Shown here: one piece after another, positions 35,061-48,525 of the stretch
How positions within the stretch are numbered: the first letter of the stretch is position 1
Layout: each line of letters starts with the position of its first letter
Source: Gymnorhina tibicen
Lineage: Eukaryota > Chordata > Aves > Passeriformes > Artamidae
NCBI GenBank assembly: GCA_013399875.1
Contig: VXAZ01005701.1
Span: 62,001 to 126,000, forward strand
DNA length: 64,000 bases
Reading direction: 5' to 3'
Position numbers and translations under genes: made by a program
Notes under the pieces: generated by a model
Told to the model about the DNA's origin: nothing
The model's database searches: none
What the model saw: only the letters and a program-made list of their open reading frames with translations

Positions 35061-36130
35061 AAGTCACCCACCACCAGCACTCACCACTTTCTTTTGCAGT
35101 TTTGATTACTAGCTGAAGGTACAGTTTCTCCCTGTGAATCTTGCCCATTGATCTTGGCAACTGTCATGGTTTCATACCTTTTGCTAGTTGGTGCATATAA
35201 GTAGAGAGTGTTCCCATCAGTCACGAAAGACCATGGCCCCTCCTCCTCTAAGGTGTTGTCTGTTCACTGTTGACATCATTTGGTTGTCCTTGGGAGTCAG
35301 TGTCATGGGTCATTTCTTCCTGTTTCAAACAATTATCTGTTTCTGGTCCTCTCTTTTTTATGTAGCATAACCTGATTACTTCCTTCTGCAGCTCCTCCTC
35401 CCACTGCTTGAGTAACTTCACACTTTGTGCAGGTGGATCTTCCACCTTCTGCTACCCAGTGGGCAACAATACAGTTTTTATGGCCCTGCACCTAAACAGC
35501 AGCACCCAGTAAGTCTGTCCAAGCGACACCTCCACCCATTGCAGGCTAACCGGGCCAGGTAGCTGGTTCCTGTCAGCTGCAGACACCAATAGGTCATCCC
35601 AACCCCATGCTTTTAACATAACAACACAGACTAACAAACCCTTTATTCTCTGAATACCTCAGGCTGCTGGATAGACTTGCACAGTCACGGTTTGGTGAGC
35701 TGGCTACTGGGTTTGCGGCCTAAACCAGAGGTTGAGCAGAGCACATGGCAACCCAATAACTGGCAGAGAACACGCATAGCCCTTTCTGCACACCTTTCCA
35801 CAAGAACTGCCATAAAGACTGCCATGCCACTTGCATTTTCTGTGCCTGCCCTGTTTGCTGGTGATCCATCTGGGCAGGTTATATGCAGCTTCCCACAGTT
35901 TAAACTGGTAATGGGGACACTGCCCATCTGTCACCTGCCTCTCTTGTGAGAGTTTTCAGCTGCCAATTTGCCCCTATGCACACACAAATTAAGGGAGATA
36001 GGAACTCAGAAATCATCTCAGATACTCCCTGTGGACCTCACAAGTCTCACACGCCTCCCAGCCCACAGCATCTGCTGCTGCTGCCATTGCTGCTAGCATC
36101 TGCTTCATGCATCAATTATGTTTCAGTAAT

Positions 36131-39100
36131 AGAATAATGCAAGTGCTCACAAAAATTCTGCAACTTCATTTTTGGAAAGGATTAAAACCAACTACATGTA
36201 CAACATAATGGGGATATTCAGTAATATATGAAGAGATAGGCTGTAGAAAGCCATTTAAGGTTCATATCAACAGAAACAAATTTGATTCACATCATTGCAC
36301 GCATCTGAGTAATGTAAAATCCCAGGGTAATTCTAAGAGTCTGTGTTAGGGGGGACAACACAGGCTCTTGTGGGACATTTTCAAGACTAATCTAGAGAAC
36401 TGCTATTCAAATGCAGCATTTTTTGCCTATAGCTTTCCAGCTTATGCACGTTTTGTGCACTGACGCACTACCTTGCTGATCAGTTATCTACTCAGGAAAA
36501 AAAAAGTCATTGAATGTATTTATATAATGTCATTATTAGAGTTCTTATACCACTGTAAGTCCATATGATAGTCTGAAAACCAGAATTATCCAGAATTTTA
36601 TTTACAATTTAACTACAAAAGCTGAAAACATATCTTCTGATAAAGCTTTCTTAACTGGCTTTTTTGGAAATGTTTCAGAATTTAAGTTAGTAATATGATA
36701 AACCACTTCTTAAAAAAATCTCTTATTCAAAGGAAAACAGTAAAACAAAACAAAAGAAGTAAAGAAACAAAACCCCAAAAGTAATATTTAAAATTCATTA
36801 AGCCAAAAATAGGATACCGTTAACAGAAGAAACAATCTTTTTTTTTTTTAACTTGGATTTGGCTCTCTTTCAGACATCTTGAGTTTCTCCTAAACTATAT
36901 GTGCTGTGATCATGTGCTACCAAATTATCTTCAGGACTCTGAGTTGCCTACTTCATCCCAAGGGTTCATTTACATGGAGTAAACACCATAAAAATGGTGA
37001 CTCCCTAGCCTGGATGCAAATCCCTATCCTCATCATAGGGAAAACTCGAAGGTTCCTTAACCACAGCCAGAGTAACTTTTCTTGTTGTATTTCCAAACTG
37101 CTAGGAAGGGCTGTCACCACTGGTGTCTCTAGCTGTGTCTTCAGTCCTTTTTTCCTCCTCACAATTTGATTTTTTTCTGTTTCTTAAGGGGATTAGTCAA
37201 AACTTTCACTGACACAGGATTTCATGTAGGAAGGAGAAATATTTCTCATTCATACACTATCAGCATTCCCCTGGTAGCAACTTACTATTGCTCTGAAACA
37301 GCAAAAAGGAGGTAGATGGATCTTCCTCACCCCTGTCACAGATTCAAGTTTCCTCAAACTGTCCAAATATGTGCACAGGAGAATAAATCCAAGCCAGCAC
37401 AGGGAGCAGCAGATGGAAAGGTAACCAGAGTATGACCACAGAGAGCAGAGGTGTGACAGGCACAATCACTCACACATCTGTGCAAAGGAAACCCTCACGA
37501 GACCAGGGTGTAAGCATTTCCCCAAAGGTCAACAAACTATTTCGTCTGCTAAAAACTCTCCCACTTTTGTTGGCAAGTGGAACAGTCCTACACTTCTACA
37601 AAGAAGATAAAGTCAAAATTGGTCATCTGGAGAATCAGTAAGGAATGTTCAGCTATCCTGAAGAAAGACATAGTACATGACAATTTCTATGCTGATCCAA
37701 ATTTCAGATGTGTTTGTCCATCCTGAGAAAGAATCGTACATACCAATATGTCTTCGCAAATGTGACTTTCAATTAATTAGAATATTTTAACCTGATGGCA
37801 TTTTGTGATCCTATGATAATTGCCAACAATCAATCAGAGAAGATTTTTATAATTTATTGGTCTCTGTTTTATTGGAAACAAAAGTAATGGAGAGGTGAAA
37901 TGAAAACATTCTGACTTATTTCCATAACATTTGTCCACTCACTGTATATATAAATGACATAATTTTCAAGATTCCAACCAATTTATGCAAAACTACAATC
38001 AATCAGGGATGGAAAGCTAAAAATTGCCAACCTTTTGTAGATTTGCTGATTAAGAGAAAAGAAGAAACCTTGATAATGCTTTTGCGCATAACTTCATTTA
38101 GGCTCATAATTCAAATTCAGGTACTTAAGCAGCTTGCATGGGATTAGGTTTTGCTATTGAAATGGTATAAATTTTTGCCCCCTCCTTTTCTCTTTTCTCT
38201 TTAGTTTAATTAGTCTGTACTTACCCTCTAGAACCTGTGCATTTTTAGCCATTTAAAAAATTCATTTTTGTTCGAATGCAGTATGCTTACAAAACTGCAG
38301 TTTTGTTGCTTTTAACCTCCCTTCAGAAAACATACTTTTCTGAATAGGCAATAAAGCCTCTTTAACGTAGATGATACAGATGTTGAGGTAAAACTTAAGA
38401 ATGCAGAGGATATACTTAGAGGCAACACCTGTTTCCCCCAGAGTGCCAAGGATAGTACTGGTGAAATTGCACTGACAGCAGATTGCTTACTGTCACAAGG
38501 GAAAAAAAAAGAAGGAAAAATCCAAACATTTTCTTCACAAGCTTGATTTTGTTCACTGAGGTGACAGATTGTTCATGAAGGTAAAAAGCTGTCATACCTA
38601 GAATAGGCTGTGGTAGCAGCATAAAACACAGCAATGATTGCTGTGACTTCAGGTGCATGGCCCATGAGCCAGTGGTTTCTGATATGATATGCTGCAAAAA
38701 GTGTAACAAGTTTCTTCAAGGCCTGTCCATCCTGTGCTTGTAACACACATCCATTTTATAGCTGAAATATATTTCTCTCCACCCATAAAATCTCATCCTC
38801 TTTCCCTCTTTTTCTTCTTATTACAATAATAATCCACTTATCTTTGCAATGAAAGCTCCGAGCAACAAATTTTCTTTCTAAAAGTGTTTTACTGCTTTCT
38901 TGAGATGTATGAAAAGTAATCTTTCCTTCTCCCTCCTCCCCTCTCATGTGAAAAGAAAATAAATCCAGGATCTTTTATTCATGAATTAGAAACCTGTGTC
39001 TGTTAATGCACTTTCTGATAAATGCAGCTGCATTTATAATGATTCTTTCTGCATGTAAACCAACGAGATTTTTAAAGTCCTATATACACAATGGGAAATA

Positions 39101-41599
39101 TGACAAACACAAGCACCTTACTGGTACTTCATGTACCTAGAAATCTTTAAAGAAGAAACCTGACAAATTGTACACCAGTTTCAAATAATTGTATTCAGAA
39201 GAATGCGATCTGTAGTAATAGTAATAAAAGTATTATTGGGGTTTGCTGTGTAATCGAAGTTACCATGTCATAGGTGAATTTGCTCAGAAAAATAAAATTT
39301 TTGTTTCTACAGATAATGCCTCATTATTGAGATCTTCCCATTATCTCCATCTCCAAAGAAGACAACAACTTTGGATGCTTTTGGTATCTAATTCATCTCA
39401 CTTTTAAAAAACCAACTACCAGTGAAATGTTACTGAAAATCATTTAATTACTCTGTTACTTAATAAGGTGAAAAAAATTGAGTGTTTTGTGGATAGGGCT
39501 CAAAAATCCATAAAGTTATCAAAATTTTACTTGAAACTCCTACTTAGTTTTACTGGTACTAGCACATCAATATTACTATGCTAGCACCCAGACCAGCCTG
39601 ACATGGAAGGAAACTAACTGAATCAAAATAATTGAAATAATTCATGCAGTCCATTTACTGCCACATCATTTATAATTTATTGAATTCGTGCAGAACAAAG
39701 GAGAGAATAAATCCAGGCATTGTGGGGACCTGTGGGAGGTGTAATGACGTTCAGGACAACCGCTCGGCCCACACTGTCCGCCTGCTGCACAGAAGGGCAG
39801 GAGAGGGAGTGGTGTGCTCATTGACTGTGTGGTCTTTGCACACACAGGGATCCAGGGCAGTGCTGCAGCAATCTGTGCTCTCACTGGAGGTAAGCAGTCT
39901 CAGTGCAGGCTGCTTTTATGTCAAAACCCACAACACAGTTTTGGACTTCTGATCCAGTCATGCATTTTGACTGACGCCTAAACCAAAAAAACAGTTATCC
40001 AGGCAGGAAGAATTTGAAGAAAGCAGTTACACAGACCCAAACTTATGTACAGATGATTGTTGCTTGCTGGACGGTCCTCCAGAATCTTTCCTAATAATAA
40101 GGATGCCTCCTGTCCTGTTTACATTATTGAAGGTATGCAATTACTTTTATGATTGCAACAGCCTGTAGACATGCTCTATCAAATTTTGTTCCTGAGTATT
40201 TCCTTTTTGTTTCAGGTCTGATTTGTAGTTTATGACAAAATTATATTGCCATAGGAAAACTGATTCTGAATTAAATTTGTAATGTGACAGGCCTCCTTTA
40301 TACCATTCTTTTGAAACAGCATTAGTTTTTAGAATATGATTACTGCACCTTAGAAGGTACTCTGCGGAATATGTAATTTCAATATCTGTCTTGTTCTGTA
40401 AAGTATTTAGCTGGAAGACATAAATGTACAAATTTTAGCATAATTTCATATTTCATAATTTCGTATTTCTGATATGAAAAAGTGTGAGTGTACTGGTCTA
40501 AGTGGATGCCCAGTATTCAGAATTACTTTTTTCTGATCATTCCTCTATAGGAAAAGCCTGCTCTGAAAGCCAACGATTTCCTCCGTTTCCTTCCTCACAG
40601 TCCCCATGCCTGCCCAGCCTGTGCAAGCTATTTTGCTTGTTCACTTCTTCATAACACCTTTCCTATGTCCAATCAGGCTGCAACTGAGTGGTTACTCTTT
40701 GCTATCCTTGAGAAAATGCTCCATGGCACATAGCTTAAAAATAGCTTTTCAAATATCCTTGTTAAACAGAGAGAGATTTTCTTCATTAAGGGAGTCTGAT
40801 AGCTCTTTTGCTGCCTTCCATTGGATTCAGGTGTGATTAGTACCTGTACATTTTGGCTGGTTGTTTTTTTCTTGTTTGAACAGCCCAGTCTGCTACTGAA
40901 CTCGTTTTACTTTCAGTCTAAACCTTTGTTCTATCTGAATATCTAATGTGTCAGAACAAAAAACCCTAAAAAACCTACCCAAACAAGTAAACAAACAAAC
41001 AAACAACCCTCCCAAAAACTATCAAAGTGTTGGTAAGAATATTTGAAAGAAAGGCACTGGAGGATTTTGATACAGAAAGTTACAGAGAAATTTTAGGAAA
41101 AGAAATACAGGAAGTTTTTGCACTTTTAATATTCATTCACGCACTGCTAAATTATATGTCATTTGAACATTTTCAATGTAGGAAAAGTACTTTAGGTGAC
41201 AACAGACTCCTCATTTTATTGTAGTCATTAGACTGGCAAAGAACCCTGCAAATATTTGGAAAAGCTTTGAAAGATATAACTAGGGAAGTTATTAAGGCTG
41301 GTGTTAACTGGCCAGTGCAGTGAGCAGATTAATAATTAATTATCTTGTATCTAGGCTAAGCAAAAAGTTTCATCAATTTTTTCTAAGAATGTAGAAATAA
41401 GAGCAATATTTGGATTTACAATTAATGGTGCAATTTGCTGGAGCAGGTCCTTACAAACAACTTTGAAAATAAAATACATCCTCCTGTAAAGTATATTATA
41501 AAGAAAAATATGGGTGGATGTTTGTCAACAGCTATTGTTGCAGAGATCGTAATAAAATTATGTGTTCAAAGTGCATTGTATTCTATAATGAGAAATATC
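36131..41599. other. Mostly unique sequence; one exon-like segment
   Basis: No transposon recognised. A GC-richer patch at 39700-39930 contains a 42-bp segment with good splice-like borders (listed separately). A run of AAAC units lies near 40985-41006. The stretch 37740-37870 has CAATTAATTAG and CAATCAATCAGAG motifs. No protein domain was recognised in any frame. Confidence 0.45.
39848..39889 (+). other. Exon-like 42-bp segment with splice-site consensus
   Basis: On the plus strand a CACACAG acceptor-like border precedes GGATCCAGGGCAGTGCTG, and the segment ends CACTGGAG before a strong donor GTAAGC. The enclosing patch (39700-39930) is clearly more GC-rich than its surroundings. It would be a 14-codon in-frame or non-coding exon. 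No matching neighbouring exon was identified, so this could be a non-coding RNA exon or chance. Confidence 0.2.
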
Positions 41600-41853
41600 T
41601 GACATGGACAAATGTGAAACCCTTTTGAGCTTATTAGAGAAAGGTTCCTCACCCAGAGGGTGGTAGAGAACAGGTTCCCCAGGGAAGTGGTCACAGCACC
41701 AAGCCCGACAGAATTCAAGAATTGCTTGGACAGTACTCTCAGGCATATGGTGTGATTCTTGGGAATGTCCTGTGCAGGGCCAGGAATTGGACTCGATGAT
41801 CCTTGACGGTCCCTTCCAATTCAGAAGATTCTGTGATTCTGGGATACTGTGAT
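41600..41853 (+). mobile_element. CR1 LINE 3' end, plus strand
   Basis: Plus-strand CR1 tail. It has GAGAAAGGTTCCTCACCCAG, then GAGGGTGGTAGAGAACAGG, GGAAGTGGTCACAGCACCAAG, CCAATTCAGAAGATT and CTGTGATTCTGGGATACTGTG at the 3' end. It is about 250 bp, 5'-truncated, and belongs to a different 3' UTR type (GACTCGATGATCCTTG) from the other copies here. Confidence 0.92.
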
Positions 41854-44800
41854 TTAGTTGCTCTGGACTAAAAATATGCCAGAGAGTTTATTGCTGCTTT
41901 TCAAAAATCCGTAATGCAGTCTGCACGTATCCACTCTCACCATATATTAAAGAATATTAAAGATGTTGTGCTGAGCTACCAAGAACCCACCCTGCTTAAA
42001 CTCACATGGACACAGCATCAAGGAAGATGAATTTTTCACTGCTTCCAAGCAAAACAGAATTTGAAGAGCCACGCTTCTTTTCACTGATTTCTTATTTACA
42101 GCAGAGGTGATTTACCTGAGGATATGAGGATATTTACCTCATAACCTCTGCCACAGGGTACTCAGAGAACATGTCTCACCTTTATTACATTTAAATTCAG
42201 AATAGCCCGGGCTGCTGAGGCACAGAAAAATATTCTTGTGCAATGGTGAAACAAGCATGGCCTTTCTTACATAGAACAAGCCCACTGAAGCACAAGGACA
42301 ATGCATTGAAATGCTCAGACAGTTTTAGTAACCATGCACAATTAGAGAGAGAGATAAGAATTAAACCTACAGGGAAAATACACAAGAACACCTGAAAAAT
42401 ACTACATGCCCAGTATTTTCTATTTATGTTTGTATGACCAACACAAGTCTAAATTGGGGAACTTGGAAAAAAAAATTAAAGTTCAGATAAGGAACTTCTA
42501 TGAATATTCAAATAAAATATTTGATAGGTTAGAAAAGACAAAGAAAGTTGTTGCAAACAGCAACATTGTCTGTTTTGTATCTGAGATTCTATTTTGACTC
42601 TAGAAATTACACAAAACTGTTCTCATCTATTGTGAGGTACCACTATGTAATGTTATTTAGTGTACTTAATATCCTATTAAGAAAGTTCTGAGCCATCAAG
42701 AAATTTATTAATCAGCCAGCATTTTGAAAGATCACTTTTTGCCAGAAAAACTGGATTCCCAGTGACCTGTAATCTACCCAGCTATCTAGGTACCTAAATA
42801 AATGTATGTACTTAAAGCATGCATAATTTAAAAAGGTATTTGAAGTTAATGAAATGCTAAAGGTACTTGGCAAAAAACTAATTTTTCAGCAAGATACTGC
42901 GCTCACAAACCTGAAATATTTATCAAAGACCTGACTGGAAATGAGGCAAAGCCAGGAGTTTTCTTTTGTCTGCTTTGGCACTACTTTGGATGAAGTATCA
43001 TTTTTATACAAAATGAAAAGAAATGTGAAGATGAGGTTATTCGTGTGCTGTCTGGCACCACAGGAATGACTTAAAAAATAGCCTTTGTTCCCACATGAGA
43101 TCAAAAAGTTCTTGACAGAACAAAGAAATATGGAATGGTCATTCTCAGCATAGGCATGTGAAATTTCTCATTCTCTACTGCTAGATTAATTGAATAATGT
43201 CTCAGCTTCCCTTATCAGAGGAAATGAATGTTTGTTTACAGCTAACGAGAAAGGAATATTTTCTGTTTCAATTATACATTTTAATTTTTTCTACTATGCA
43301 TCCCCACTTCATTAACAGAAATAGAACAATAACATTTATATATTCAACCCTCACTTCAAAGGCTGTTCTTAAAACAGTGGTTTAAATTTTTTCCCTTAAT
43401 GCTTTCTTTAAACAGGAAATTACATCTGTCATATTTACAACGTCTTTTTCTGTGTTTAGTCTGAGATGCAAAGAGTCAAAGGTCTTCTTGGAGGGTGCAA
43501 ATTATGTATTTTGATTTGTAACTCTATTTGTAAAAATTACACAGGTATCAGCATTTGAGTCACTTATTAAGGAAGATGTCTCTCTTTTGTGACATGTAAC
43601 TTGCTGTTTTTCACAATTCAAAATTGTTTTTCCAACATTTAAATTTTCTGTTCATAATGCGTTTTCACAGGGGACCCAGTACTATAGGTTTGAAAAGCAA
43701 AGGAAGGGTCTGTATACTATTATGTAAAATTATCAGAAACAGAGGATCCATTTAACTTCCCACCACCATGAAATCCTCTTTAAAAGACAGTCATTATATT
43801 TGGTGACAAATTTTTTTTGCCTTAAACGTATTCTATCTTATCCAAGACTGGGAGCATATAGGACAAGAAAAAAAATACAGTATAGACTTTCACATATTTA
43901 GAGACTCACTTTAACCTTTAATAATTTTTTATTATTTATACATTTTTATATCTTTCTAAAGGTTATAAACCTGATAGACTCACACTCATTACCACTGGGC
44001 AATCCCATTATGATGCCTTTTACCTTCTTCCTATCAAACACAGGAACAAGTTGGTTTTTTCACTACAATAAGAAGTTCAAAAGTCAATTTCTCATTTTTC
44101 ATTTTCTGCTTCTTGCATTTATGACAAGGCAGAGAAACTACTGAATGTGGAAGAAGTATGAAAGGAATCTACACTGTCTTTTTGAAACTTCTTTCAACAT
44201 GTTCAAGTATATATGTAGGGTTTTTTCACAGGAAGTCTTCTTGAGAGTTACACCAGTATTAAACAGTGGCTGAAAACTAGAAGACAACAGCTGATGCATT
44301 ATGAATTGCTCTACTGTGTCTCTGCAACTTGTCTATTGTAATATAATATTTAATGGTTTGATTGCTGAATAGTGTAGATAGGTACAGGTATCTCAGAATA
44401 CATCAAACCTTGGAACTGCAGGTTGCTTCTAATGTATGGTCAAATTTCCAGAAAGCTTTTTTCACTAGTGGGCTTTGATGAAGTACCATGAAACTGATTT
44501 CTTCAAACTTCAGCTGCAAAATAAAGAAAAAGTTCTGGGAAACAAATAGTAGCAGGATTCATTCTTGCTATGGGAAAACAACTTGGGTCAATAACAGCAG
44601 GGAGAATGAAAGACACCAATCTGTTCTACAGACATCCATCAGAAAATTCATGTTTTTATTTAACCCAACAGATTTCCTTCATTTTATCTTAAGGTTTCTA
44701 TGGGATTGTTTATTTGTTTGTTAAAAAACCGCGACCTTCACAGCTCACTGTCTATTTTCTGTGACAAAAATACTCGTGTGGATATATGTGTCACTGCAGT

Positions 44801-47800
44801 TGTTGACTTTCCTATTATAGTCCCTTGATACTGTATTCAGTACTCTCGTAATCCCTCCAAGAGGCACTCCTAGGTCAGATACAGGAGCAGAACTGGCCTG
44901 AGCAGTGTATTTCTCAAACTTGCTGTATATCCATGGAAAAATTTTAAAGTCAGACTATTAGCAATTTCTAGTAGTCATGGACTGCCATGGAGCCAAAGAA
45001 AAAAGTCACTTAAAAATTTAAATACTTAAATACTTGAAGTGCTATTAATAAAACAGGTATCATTCTTTAGAGTTTCTGAAATAGTGTAGCAGCCAATGCT
45101 GAGAAGATAAGATTGAAAACCTCTGCTATTAAGTTCAGAAGAATATTAAATTGCTTAGTACCTTATAGAAGTTGGGAAGATTAATAATATTTAGATACTT
45201 GATATAAACATAAATAAACAAGAGCTGGATATCTGCCTTTTTCCTGATGATTTGCAGCAAAGACATTCCTTTAAGAATGTCCTCCGCCATCCTGCTGTAA
45301 ATTCAAATTTTTCACCGCAACCAATAGAAGTATTCTAAGTCTATACCAGTACTTTACCATGTGTCATTATTTCCTTCAAATTCGTTTTTCCACATGTATT
45401 CATATTCTTCTATGCTTCTATAAAGCAAGAGCCAGATAGTCAGGATTTTTAACTGTCTACATTTTTATCCAGTTTTTGAATGGGTAACACTGTTGAATTT
45501 TGGCACAGATAAACAAAAGAACACACATGGATTCATTCACAAACTCTGTTAGTAGGTCACTAATTTTTTAGCTTTGTCCAGGATTCCTGGATTGTGGATA
45601 CAGAAAAGCCTGTTAGAAGGATTTTCCAGCTTCTTGCAGTGTTCTGTGTGAATCTTCTCTTTCTCACACAAACTATCAAAACAATAAGATGTTTTTCTGT
45701 AACTATCTGAACACCTGGTGTTTGTCTGAGTCTTGTTATGGTACACTGGTGAAATGGATGTTTTAACACCTCGCCCAATCACCCTGAGGGGTGGATGGGG
45801 TACTGACCAATATCCTTATGGGATTAAGACATATAAGTGAACAACTAATTAATTAAATAACACATTTTCCTGCTGACTGCGTTTGGATTAATTTCCTGGT
45901 CTTTACCTACTGCAACACTGGATTATTAGCAGTATGGTTTAGGATGACAGCCATAGCCTTCATTGCCATATTGCTCCATTTTCTCACTAAAGCATCATGT
46001 CCAGTTTCTTTCAAACTCTTGCACAAATACACATCAGATGAGCACAGCTACAAGGTCTATCAGCAGATGGTTCATTTCTTTTCTTAGTTGTTCCTGACAG
46101 AGTGACAGACTTATCCAGAGCACAGTGGGGAGAACTATAAGAGAAATTCTGTTCTCCTGAATCCAGTTCTCAGCTATCATGGCCAGAAGCTAATTTGTAT
46201 TCAGAGCCCAGAACTGACAAGTAATTTGTCTAACCTTACCCATCACTTATTTAATGAATTCTTCTTTGCTTATGGACCACTTTTATATAGTATAGATAAT
46301 ACATTTGGGGGTTTTGCACACTAATCATTCTCTGTATTGAGTAACCATCACCCCCAACTCTTTACCACAGTGCAACATTAACAGTGATGTCACATCTAAC
46401 AATTGATCAAGATGTGACGTCAATCAAGTGAACTTGAAGATGAAGCTTTAGGTTTTGAGAAACTTGCTACCCAAAACATTTCCAGAGAGCTAGAAACACA
46501 ATTGTTAAGTCTATGCTTAGGTCATTAATATTATTTAGCTACAGATGCCTTTTCACTTGACTGACCCTATGAATGTCTGCTGGTTTTCCAGATGAAAAAA
46601 TTGCTTGTTTACATAATTGGGGGTCTTGATGGTCTCTGCCTGAAGCATCAGTAGAAAATTATGGACTACTTAATTACTTCACTGGATATAGTCTCTCTTA
46701 TCACCCATCATATTGCTGGTTAAAAACAGAACAGGAGGGGATACAATTATTATGGAGAAGTAAATACTGTTTTGGTTCTTCTTTTTGAACTTTAGTTCAT
46801 CTGCTTTGTTGCTTTGTTCTAGAAATATTATGTTCATCCCCTAAGTCAGATGTAGGGAAGAACTTGCTAATATTCTCAAGGCCTATTGATTTCTGAAGGG
46901 CTTGCTTTTGTCCTCAAAATATTTCCCTGACTCTTCAGTCTGTCATTGCAATTATTTGATAACTTCAAATTACTTGGAATCCAATTCAGATCAACTCAGG
47001 GATGTTATAAAGGAAAAGAAGGCCAGTGTTTTTGTATGTTACGGGTAAAGCTTCTCTTTTAAGCTTTTAACTGGTGAGTGCCCTTCCCAAAGAGCATTGT
47101 GTCCTTTGGAAGGACAGGCAACTTCTCCTTTAATGCTTGGGGGTCTTTGTGCATTTTCAGCTAGGGGATAATAGGCTCTTATTTCTGAGATGGTCACTGG
47201 AGGATCAAGCATGTTTTTTTATCCTTTAAAAAACGTATCAGCCAGTTTCTTCCTTACCAAATGAAGAGAAAGCAGACGTGTATCAGTATCAGAACATCCC
47301 TAAGCTCTTGACTATATGTATATTTTAGTAAGGTGAAATATACAGGTTTATAGAAAATAATGCAGATCATTGTTCAGTGCTACAAAACATTTTACAGAGA
47401 AAGTATTTTGGAAAACAGCTGGTCACTCATGCTGAAGGGAAAAATGAGGAAAAATCTGTTTCTAAGCAAAATGAGGGTTTGGGACAATCTCAATGCTTCT
47501 CATTGAAAATAGTTAATTTTCAGAATCTGACTCTCTAAGTATGACATCTTTTAACTACCAGAAAGTAAGCAGAAGGTAACTCAGCCTAAACTGTACAAAG
47601 GCATGCTGAAGCATTTGAAGATATGATTTATAAAAATACCCAAGGTGGCTGGTTTCAAATCAGGCAGTTTTTCATCCTAGTAGAATTGGACGTTACTGCA
47701 TTTACTTCTGATCCTTTCTTGCTCTGCTCTCTCTGCACTAACGATAGTCTTCAAACATGAACTGTAGTTAACATATCCCACCTCAAACAAATTTGCAGGG

Positions 47801-47829
47801 CATGTAATGTGTCAGCAAGAATATTCACT
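41854..47829. other. Unique sequence, no gene seen; one CRE-bearing inverted repeat
   Basis: Six kilobases without a recognised exon or transposon. An inverted repeat with an exact cAMP-response element lies at 46385-46422 (separate entry). Frames of up to 78 codons near 44.5 and 45.6 kb have no known domain. Confidence 0.45.
46385..46422. promoter_or_regulatory. 13-bp inverted repeat containing a CRE (TGACGTCA)
   Basis: TGATGTCACATCT (46385-46397) and AGATGTGACGTCA (46410-46422) are inverted repeats matching at 12 of 13 positions, separated by 12 bp that include CAATTG and TGATCA. The right arm ends in the exact palindromic cAMP-response element TGACGTCA (46415-46422). It could be a CREB/ATF-bound enhancer core or the terminal remnant of an old DNA element. 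No gene start is visible nearby. Confidence 0.4.
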
Positions 47830-48525
47830 CAGAGTAGCCACAGCAGACAATCCAGGAGGCTCTTGGACTGCACTGAGGGTAACTTCTTAACCCAGGTAAC
47901 ATCTTAACCCAGGTAACAGACAGCCCTGTCAAAGGGGATGTTGGTTACCAAACAGGTTAGCTAGACAGATACATCAGGATTGGAGGCAACCTGGGATGCA
48001 GTGATCACGTATCTCTACCTGGAGTACTGTGTCCAGTTCTGGACTTCTCAGTACAAGGGACACAGGAACCTCTTGAGCAGGTCCAAAGGAGGGCCACAAA
48101 AATAATCTGAGGTCAGGAGCACCTCTCCTATAAAGATGGGCTGAGAGAGCTGAGATTGTTCAGCGCAGAGCAGGTCAGGCTCTGGGGAGACATTATGGTG
48201 GAGACCTTCCAGTGCTAAAAGGGGGCTTGTAAGAAAGATGGGGACAGACTTTTTGTCAGCGCGTACTGTGACAGGACAAGGGTTAATGGTTTTAAACTAA
48301 AAGAGGGTTGATTCAGACTAGATATGAGGTAGACACTTTTTTCCAATTAAGGTGGTTGTGGTGAAACCTTGCCCAGAGAGGTGGTGGATAAGGAAACATT
48401 CCAGGCCAGATTGGACAGAACTTGATCTCTTTGAAGACGTTCTTGTAGGATTGGAACTAAATGATCTTTAAAGGTCTCATCCAACACAAAGGGTTTGATG
48501 ATTGTTTGATTCTGTGACACAATTC
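47830..48525 (+). mobile_element. CR1 LINE, internally deleted, plus strand
   Basis: Plus-strand CR1. It starts in the endonuclease C-terminus (CCAGGAGGCTCTTGGACTGC, then TAACCCAGGTAACA, read as SWTAL and LTQVT in broken frames) and continues to IGGNLGCSDHV near 48006. There it jumps directly to CTGGAGTACTGTGTCCAGTT, which belongs to the ORF2 C-terminus after the RT active site. It runs through GAGCAGGTCCAAAGGAGGGC, GGACAAGGGTTAATGG and AGAGAGGTGGTGGAT to a 3' end of TTTGATTCTGTGAC. RT fingers, palm and FADD are absent. A short direct repeat (CTTAACCCAGGTAAC twice, 47886-47917) lies in the endonuclease part. Inactive. Confidence 0.88.

Larger units (their letters stand above)
33325..36130 (-). 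mobile_element. Longest CR1 LINE: ORF1 esterase, ORF2 endonuclease, 3' end; RT absent
   Basis: Minus-strand CR1 whose right boundary is uncertain (secure to about 35450, possible to 36130). In sense order there is first a coiled-coil-like ORF1 piece (LLKQWEEELQKEVIRL, 35445-35248). Then follows an SGNH-hydrolase ORF1 domain (35060-34638). Next is the ORF2 endonuclease start (DIIGITEIWW near 34408) with GVGVMLYVKES and, in other frames, EFIELLSG and GIAGFTA. The post-endonuclease linker is SPWEATMEGKAA and ELFKSSLLKAQ. At about 33655 it jumps to the ORF2 C-terminus (GSLFTRKQMEKTRG, LHWKRFHLNIRKKFFTVRS) and the 3' UTR. The entire RT domain is missing. A CTAT microsatellite lies in the 3' UTR. 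Many frameshifts; inactive. Confidence 0.88.
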
